This document shows, one piece after another, positions 57,701 through 64,000 of a stretch of 64,000 nucleotides of DNA. Location: positions 186,001 through 250,000 of the forward strand of contig OZ287703.1 in assembly GCA_965649825.1 (NCBI GenBank), read 5' to 3'. The stretch comes from Penicillus capitatus. Lineage: Eukaryota; Chlorophyta. Below the pieces are notes generated by a model. That model saw nothing but the letters and a program-made list of their open reading frames with translations, was not told where the DNA came from and ran no database searches. The position numbers and the translations under genes were made by a program. The stretch's first letter is position 1. Each line of letters starts with the position of its first letter.

Positions 57701-58489
57701 ATGGAGCCAAAAGCCAACGGGCCGTATGTCATTTCGGTCGACCAAGCGAGTCCCGACGCTGCGACGTCTGCTCTCGATAGATTCCAACCCACTTCAGAAG
57801 CCTTTACCATGCACAGCATCTCTGGTCCCTCCTTCATCCGCCGCCAGAAAGAATTAGCCGCCCCCTGTTACCCAAGTCATCCCCTCCACACACCTCTCGC
57901 CTATTCACCTTTTGCATTCTTTCAGTTTCAGCCTTGGCATGGTATCTCCTGCGTGATGTCTGTGATTGGTATGACTCAGACTTCACTCAAGATGGAGAAG
58001 AGAATTCGCCAACGCGATCCATCTCCATTCGGCTTCTCCTCCTCTTTGTTCCCCTCCTGGCTGCAGTGGACTGCATTGTGAACCTCTTCGTTTGTCTTCT
58101 CATCTTCCCCATGATCTTTCTCAAATGTTGCTATCCTTTCAAACCCAAGCTCGTCGAGGCCAGAAAGAACGGACCGCCTGTCTCCTGTACATCGTCCCTG
58201 TCTACCGGCCACTCATGTGTGATGACTGTGTGATGTGACAGGTTGTTGTTTGCATGAGGCGTGTGATCCGCTTTTGAGAGTACTGACCTCGCTCAGTCTG
58301 ATCATCCATACGCCATTGGTGCTCTCAGGGATCTGCATTCCCGAACGTGTAGTGGATCGGTTTGTCTACTGGGCAGATGGTCACACATCTGGATTCCTTT
58401 ACATCGATCGAGGATGCCTGTGCTGTTCGACGCAGTATTCCTTCGGAATCTTTTTTCGAAATCGCTCAGTAGGCGACGTCATGACCTGA
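57701..58489 (+). CDS. predicted multi-pass membrane protein
   Basis: 222 aa after removal of introns 57867-57931 and 58187-58241. About 55 polar N-terminal residues (MEPKANGPYVISVDQ) are followed by an acidic patch, then two adjacent hydrophobic segments (IRLLLLFVPLLAAVDCIVNL and FVCLLIFPMIFL). Next come KCCYPFKPK and Cys pairs (SCCCLHEAC, CLCC) that could be palmitoylated, and a further hydrophobic stretch (VLTSLSLIIHTPLVLSGI). I recognise no family. The second intron ends with the core TGATGTGACAG exactly at its 3' splice site. Confidence 0.6.
58187..58241 (+). repeat. intron ending with inverted core (membrane-protein gene)
   Basis: 55-nt intron ending TGTGTGATGTGACAG, again with the 3' splice site inside the core. 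Confidence 0.8.
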
Positions 58490-58715
58490 GTATCGCCGTT
58501 ATCAGCAATAGTAACGCATCATCAAGTCCTCATCGATATTTGATTAATAGATGATCGGAAACGAACGTTGGAGCGCACGACGCAGCGCCGATTCGCATCG
58601 TTGTTATGTCCAACCATCCATCGATCGATCTATCGACACTTGTCTGATTCGATACGTATAATATCATGGTGTAATTGGATGGTCATTCGGGTCATCGCGA
58701 CGATAGCGACAGACG

Positions 58716-59280
58716 ATGGCCACGAGTGGCGACGACGATGCATCATCGACACCAATCGACAAGATCTTCGTCTTCCGTCAGGCAAGGCGTCATGCGTGCG
58801 GTGTCGATTCGAGCGTTGTCTTGGTGACAGTATCGCGATGAGCGCGATTTATGTCTGGTGATGCAGTTGGTCGATAATGAACTGAGCGAGCCGTATCACA
58901 TCTTCACCTATCGCTTTTTTCTGCACAACTGGCCGAGTCTGTGCTTCCTGTGCTTCGATGGCGATCACTGCTTCGGGACAGTCGTCTGCAAACTCGAGAA
59001 ACGCATGACAGACATGTCCATGCGTGGTTACATTGCGATGCTGGTCGTGGAGAAGCCCTATCGATCGAAAGGCATCGGCAAAGAACTCGTCCGACGTGCC
59101 ATTCGAGAGATGATCCAGCAGGGGGCACACGAGATCAGTCTAGAAGCTGAAGTGTCCAATTCGGGAGCGTTGAAGCTGTATGAGAGCCTTGGCTTTATTC
59201 GCGACAAACGTTTACATCGTTATTATTTGAGTGGCACCGATGCGTTTCGTCTGAAGCTTCTGTTGCCGGTGGCGTTGTAA
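58716..59280 (+). CDS. NAA30: N-alpha-acetyltransferase 30, NatC catalytic subunit (MAK3)
   Basis: GNAT enzyme that acetylates N-terminal Met-hydrophobic peptides. One intron (58770-58830) gives 167 aa. Typical NAA30 segments: ELSEPYHIFTYRFFLHNWP, FGTVVCKLEKR, RGYIAMLVVEKPYRSKGIGK (acetyl-CoA loop RSKGIGKEL), ISLEAEVSNSGALKLYESLG and GFIRDKRLHRYYLSGTDAFR. The length and substrate-loop YYLxGxDAxRLKL separate it from NAA10 and NAA20. The first exon (MATSGDDDASSTPIDKIF) is poorly conserved, as usual. It converges on the UNR-like gene. Confidence 0.9.
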
Positions 59281-59394
59281 ACAACGATCTGCATTACAGT
59301 AAGCAGAAACTGCCCATGTGTGGCGTTTTGGGATCAGCCCTCATGCGAAAAACGAAACACAAAGGAGAAAAGGCACATCGAGGGAGCCAGCCTT

Positions 59395-61819
59395 TCACAA
59401 GGCTACAGATTTTGCCTTTGTGAGGAAAGAAGACGTGATGGGCGCTGCCGCGCTGCTGGTGCTATTGCGGGTTGAATCTGTACGCAGGGATTTGGGGACA
59501 AAGGGCGGTGCACTGGGATCCAGCTTCACAATCGCATTCTCCGCAACGGCACGTTCCGTCTCAAAACCACGAGATCCATCAGGACCTCTTGCTATTCGAC
59601 TGGCACTTCCACCAATATTCCCTGTCCCCGGCATCAGCCTCGTGCGCTCTGGTACGGACACAGAACGGTTTAGGGCGCGCTCCATCGCCAACAGAGGAAT
59701 CTTCTTCTCCACCAGAGACGTCCCATCATCTTCAATTCTGTAGAATGATGGTGTTGGACACGAGAGACAATGGGGATATTACTTGATGACACGTCGAGCC
59801 TGGTGCTGTTGTTTATTGGGATTATACACGCGCACGAATTGGACGGTGTCATCGACATTGAGGATGGTATTGTTGTCCACTTCACTGCAGTGGAAGAAAA
59901 TGTGTGACGTGCCTCTTTCGTGCTCGTAATCGATGAAGCCATACGATCCGTTCTGCACGATCGAGGCAATGCGTCCCATATACTTCACTAAGGACACCTG
60001 TGTCGCGCGGCGACCTCCCGCTTTGGCTCTCAGTCCATCTAAACGCTCAGCTGCTTTGGCCTGGGCCAGATTCACAGCAATACGAAAAGACGCCTTATCT
60101 CCCACTTGGGGATTTAGTTGCCGGTCCTGTAGAGCATCGTGCGTTATCTCACACATACCAAAAGAGTGAGATACCTCGAGATCAGAGGGCCCGTAAGAGA
60201 GTTTTTCTGACTGTCCGTCTTCGCTCTCGTAGAGAATCGTTCCGGTGCTCCCCGGTCCGTACTGCTTCCATAGTCCCAGTCTCTCCACGACCACTCCATA
60301 AAACACTTCGTCTGTCACTGTCTCAAAAACAGCGGATCCAGGTGCAGCTTTGGAGACCCTGAATTTCGGTCCAGGCGCGATGACGAGGGCACATGGAGGT
60401 TTCACTTGATGGCGATCTGTTTGCCTTTCTCGAGATCCCATTTCACAGTGAAGGCAACGTCGTCTCCTAATTGAAGCTCCTCTGGATCCACATGATCTAA
60501 CTCATCAAAGTTAAACAACACTTCGTTATGCCTCTCACAACACTTGATAAAACCAAACGATCCTTTCTTTATAGAAATCTGCCAGAGGCAAAAGAGTGAC
60601 GTGACGTCGAGAAAGAGTGAGAGCATTTGTCCTGCGCACTTTGCCAAATTCACGTTGATCCGGTGCCTTTTCGAGCAGCTTTATATCCAGGGCACGGCCT
60701 TCCTGTCGATAAATCTGACGATAGATACGAAACTGCACTTCATCTCTTTCATCCATAGCGACCTTTTGATCCTCCACCTATCCGCCAAACAATTCTCTCC
60801 TTGTCAGAGGAGATCACACGTGTGACATGGTGATGGCCATAAAAGGCTTTCTGTTCAATGCCATCGTCATCGGTGTAGCCGATAAGACCGTCTTCTCGAT
60901 GATCATCTGGCGTCGGTGCTGTTGCTGGTTTGATGATGTGACCTTTGAAATGCCCTTCCACTTCGCTCTCTTGTACAATCGTCCCTTTCGGCAGCAGAAC
61001 AACATCGGCCGCAAACATACGACTGCCTTCTTGACAAACAATGTACGAAACCTCCGATCCGATCTCGAGCATCGACGGCTTCCATCCACTTTCGCAACGA
61101 ACGTACTTAAAATGAAAGAAAAGCCGACCGAGATGCGGACGTGGTCGACTACGATGCACAGGAAGCGTGATCAGACAAGTGTGTCCAATACCGAAAGCAA
61201 TAGCGAAACCTGATGAATCCATTCGTGTCCTTCAACCGGCACACAATTCCATGCTCGCGATACTTTCCCTCCACTTCGCCCGTAGGAACGTGTGTGTTCA
61301 TCGCCATCTGAAACATCGGCTCTGTGTGGGAGAGGACATAGAAGGCGACAGCTTGCTTTCTCGGCTTCCTGAATCTCGTGCGGGAGGAGTTTTCGAACCT
61401 GATGGGACATATCATACAGCGTTCCCTGCTGCCAAATGCGTGTGTGACCTTGTAGGCATGAAGCTGTCCATTTTTGCGCTCGCCCACGACGAAACTAACA
61501 TCCGTGCCCGGAGTCAGGTGGAGATGAAGGTCGAAGGCTGTGGTGTCTTTCGGTCTGTCGGTGACGTCGTCTGCTTGGAACAAAAGTGGGTCCACAATCG
61601 ACGGCGATCTAGGGGAAGCGTCAAAATCGATGATGGCGTTCGGAAAAGATGCGGAGACTGGACGGACCGCAAGAAACCAAAGCCTTCCTTAACCGCCACC
61701 ACGATTCCTTGTTCGGTCCTCTCTTCGACTTCGCCGTCTGACAATGTTGGTATGTTCGCTTCGGCGCGGTCGGCGATTTCTTCTTGCGCCCCATTCGATA
61801 CAGGCACTGTCTCAGTCAT
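59395..61819 (-). CDS. UNR/CSDE1-like cold-shock-domain RNA-binding protein with PAM2 motif
   Basis: 684 aa; introns 59738-59782, 60127-60174, 60359-60405, 60579-60639, 60778-60826, 61149-61209 and 61609-61667, and the exons divide by three. Several cold-shock domains in series: EQGIVVAVKEGFGFLR with PLLFQADDV; VEGKYREHGIVCRLKDTNGF with RLFFHFKYV; EGHFKGHIIKP; FGKISIKKGSFGFI with EVLFNFDEL; and MGRIASIVQNGSYGFIDYE with IFFHCSEV. This array matches UNR/CSDE1, a translation and mRNA-stability regulator that works with poly(A)-binding protein. The C-terminus holds VKLDPSAPPFVP, a good PAM2 match. Two introns contain hairpins: GTATCTCAC...GTGAGATA (60127-60174) and GTCACACGTGTGATC (60778-60826). 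Confidence 0.85.
60127..60174 (-). repeat. intron starting with TATCTCAC/GTGAGATA stem (UNR-like gene)
   Basis: 48-nt intron that starts GTATCTCACTCTTTTGG and contains TGTGTGAGATAACG, giving an 8-bp perfect inverted pair TATCTCAC/GTGAGATA at its donor end. Confidence 0.8.
60778..60826 (-). repeat. intron starting with palindrome GTCACACGTGTGATC (UNR-like gene)
   Basis: 49-nt intron. The 12-bp palindrome TCACACGTGTGA, also found in LPCAT intron 3, directly follows the donor G. Confidence 0.8.
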
Positions 61820-61878
61820 AAGCGTACGTGTTGTTGCAGAGATGCGTAAAGTGGCTCAGAAAAGATGACGAGACGTTT

Positions 61879-63038
61879 TCAGCCTAATGTTAAGACATGT
61901 CGCTTTGACAGCCCGTTTTTGAAATCGCGAATTCCGAGAGGTTTGCTGCCCGGTCGCTGGACCAACAACACTTCCAATACAGTTCCCTCGCCGCATTGAA
62001 CGAACAAACGCCGATTCCGTTCGAAACAGACGCCTTGACGAAAATCCAAAAGTGCAGCTGTCGTATCGTCTGGCATTCGGGTTTCCAGAATTCGGAGCTC
62101 GAGATCACGAAACGATGCATCAAGGGTGTCGAACACTTTGAACAGCGCTCTGGTGCCTGGCCACGGCGCAAAGGCTCGAACCTTGTTGTGCAAAGCAATC
62201 GCTGGCCGTTCGAACAGGAGCAGCGATTCCGAGGCATCCATCTTAGGCGCATGGGTAACGCCAGCGGTGTTTTGCGGTGTGTAAACGGCGGTTCCGTTAA
62301 AGACGGACGGCAACGATGCGATCAGCAACTCGGTCCCGATCGAAAAGAGCTCATCGAGCAGTTCAGGCGCCTGAAAAGAGGGACGTCGTGACGGAGAGAG
62401 ACGATGAGATAGGTGACTTGGATATTGGCGTCGATGTCGACGGCATGTATCGCGAGAATGGGACCGGCGTCCAGTTCTCTCACTGTGCGGGCAATCGAGA
62501 CGCCCGTTCGATCGACGCCATCTTCGATCGCACGGTTCACCGGCGCCGCTCCACGATACTTCGGCAGCAGACTGGGATGGATGTTGAGCGTTCCGCACGG
62601 CGGTATCCGCAAAAAACGCGTCGGCAGAAGATTCCCGTACGCAGCTGTGATGCAGAGATCGGGTTTCAGTATCTCCATCTGAGCCAGAAATGCATCGTCT
62701 CTTGCCGAGGCAGGTGTCAAGAGTGTGGTCTCGGGGATGTAACCGCAGTCCAACGCCAAGGCAGAGACGGGCGTCGGCGATGGAATGTTTCGGTTTTTCC
62801 GCCCTACAGGTTTGTTGGGCTGACTCACGACGGCCGTGATCTCGAAAGGACACATCGGTTTTCTCGACTCCTCCAACAATCGCTCCAGTACATTGGCTGC
62901 GACGGATGGCGTCCCGAGAAAGACGGCGGATTTCTTAGCGAATGCCCTGACGCCATGACGTGTACTTAAGACACGGACCCGCGGCAAAGAAAGCGCTGAG
63001 ACAATCCGCGGCATTTGCGTGAAGGTCGCTATCGCCAT
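61879..63038 (-). CDS. methionyl-tRNA formyltransferase
   Basis: Formylates initiator Met-tRNA in an organelle. One intron (62371-62417) gives 370 aa. The start MAIATFTQMPRIVSALSLPR with RVRVLSTRHGVRAFA is a typical mitochondrial or plastid presequence. N-terminal Rossmann part: SAVFLGTPSVAANVLERLL, VVSQPNKPVGRKN, the formyl-transfer motif NIHPSLLPKYRGAAPVNRAI and TGVSIARTVRELDAGPIL. After the join, APELLDELFSIG continues to the C-terminal tRNA-binding domain (RAFAPWPGTRALF). The catalytic Asn-His-Asp set lies in the HPSLLPKYRG region and the RELDAGP loop. It lies 59 bp upstream of... the UNR gene start on the same strand. Its own ATG overlaps the ATG of the divergent next gene. Confidence 0.9.
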
Positions 63039-64000
63039 GCGACATGCGTCGCGACATCTCTTCCTGCAAGTTTGGCTCAATGGATCAGCCGCCCGTCCGC
63101 TCTTGACCGTGGATCGAACGCATTCGCTCTTTGCGTCATTCTCGAGCGGAGCCGAACCACCGGATGACGATTCGAAATCGCCGACGGTGTCCGGATCGAC
63201 GGAAACGACAAAGCCGAACCTCAAACGCAAAGTGGACGCTGCTTATCGTCCCGTTTACGGCCTCAACCAACCGCATCCGAAGATCTCATCCGAGATGGAT
63301 CAATACATCTTCAAAGACATGAAATCGTGCATCCCCCGTCCGATCGTTTCGTCATGTGGATTTCGCTTTCATCAGATGCGAAGAGATCGAAGGCGCGGTC
63401 TACGAGATTTGGGATCGAATGACGATGCGCGAGGTCGAAGCTGCCTTCTATGCCCTGAAGCGACTCAACGAATATCCCCCGACGTCTCTCCTCGAAAAAC
63501 TCTCGCAGAAGACCATTCAAGTGGCCGACGAGATCACCTGTCGTAACATCTCCTCCATCTTTCTTGCCGCCGCCCGTCTTAAGTACTGGCAAATGGATGG
63601 TATGGAGCGAGGGAAAGAAGGCCGGGCCATGTGTCTGTAGGTATTTCAATCCTGCATTGTTTAATTGTCTGGCGAGGGAGGCTATGAAGCCAGAGAAGCT
63701 ACAGGACTTTCAAGGCGTCTTCTGCGGAACGATCGTCTATGCAATGGGCGCCCTGCAACGGCATTTCACTCGATCGCGGCCTCCCGTTACGAATGACGAA
63801 TCCATTGAGCTGTACTTCCCTCTGCAACTGGACCTGCTCGAGACGATGGCGCATCGAACGTTAACAGTACGCGACGAAGCTGGGCATACCAACAAGAACA
63901 TCGGCAACTTTGTCTACGGTCTAGCCATGATGCGACACAGGTCTGTCACATCAATGATGTCCTTCTCGAAGTCTGTGTGGTGATTGGACAGGCATGAGCC
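63037..64000 (+). CDS. putative organelle RNA-binding protein of the RAP/FASTK-like repeat type (partial)
   Basis: 5' part of a gene running off the right edge. Introns 63338-63392, 63583-63640 and 63941-63991. The leader MRHASRHLFLQVWLNGSAAR (Arg-rich, no acid) is a good mitochondrial presequence. The body contains degenerate helical repeats of the kind found in FASTK, RAP-domain and heptatricopeptide proteins (EVEAAFYALKRL, ADEITCRNISSIFLAAARLKYFN, AGHTNKNIGNFVYGLAMMRH). The RAP domain itself, if present, would lie beyond the window. A role in organelle RNA processing is inferred. The ATG at 63037 overlaps the ATG of the formyltransferase on the other strand (63036-63038). Confidence 0.6.
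63941..63991 (+). repeat. intron beginning with core (putative RAP/FASTK-like gene)
   Basis: 51-nt intron starting GTCTGTCACATCAATGATG; the same stretch is also open in frame, but the intron reading gives the usual length and GT-AG ends. Confidence 0.65.

Noticed and set aside
61440-61495. An intron with donor GTCACACACGC in the UNR-like gene
   Set aside because: Removing it (50 nt) shifts the frame and no partner intron restores it; without it the exon total divides by three.

Overview
The window is nuclear DNA of a compact, intron-rich, photosynthetic eukaryote. Reasons: almost every gene is split by GT-AG introns of about 30-65 nt; eukaryotic housekeeping genes are present (importin alpha, beta'-COP, PEX6, TRAPPC5, NAA30, an UNR-type RNA-binding protein); and plastid genes are present (HCF136, a fibrillin/PAP protein). 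The HCF136 product starts directly with a chloroplast transit peptide followed by a twin-arginine thylakoid signal and has no ER signal peptide. This points to a primary plastid, and a red-algal or glaucophyte-like host is my inference. Spliced reading frames were rebuilt by hand; for most genes exon lengths sum to a multiple of three and the joins restore family motifs.

Layout. 1-14 kb: tail of an unknown gene, an LPCAT-type acyltransferase (+), glycogen/starch branching enzyme (-), a PPM1G-like phosphatase with an acidic insert (+), a phosphoglucomutase/phosphomannomutase (-), a fibrillin (+) and an isoamylase-type debranching enzyme (-). Three alpha-glucan genes thus lie within 14 kb. 14.5-38.2 kb is an accessory region: six intronless copies of an EgtD-like (Methyltransf_33) SAM methyltransferase, one cytochrome P450, a degraded LINE, a degraded Ty3/gypsy-type LTR element (25722-30911) and a 3.46-kb segmental duplication (18755-22217 versus 30912-34371). 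38.3-64 kb is again dense housekeeping: an Nramp transporter with a long C-terminal extension (+), PEX6 (-), importin alpha (-), TRAPPC5 (-), HCF136 (+), beta'-COP (-), a multi-Tudor protein (+), an AT-hook protein (+), a PAM2-motif protein (-), an unrecognised protein (-), a membrane protein (+), NAA30 (+), an UNR/CSDE1-like protein with a PAM2 motif (-), methionyl-tRNA formyltransferase (-) and the start of a putative organelle RNA-binding protein (+). Spacing is often under 100 bp, and the last divergent pair has overlapping start codons.

Most unusual features. (1) Many introns in unrelated genes carry the same 12-nt core, CTGTCACATCAT, in either orientation. In some the core sits exactly at the splice sites, and one copy between genes has perfect 10-bp inverted ends. 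This looks like a family of introner-type (transposon-derived) introns. (2) The six-copy methyltransferase array plus P450 is intronless (the P450 has two introns), amplified and shaped by gene conversion, and may be a horizontally acquired, expanding specialised-metabolism locus. I saw no tRNA, rRNA or CRISPR.
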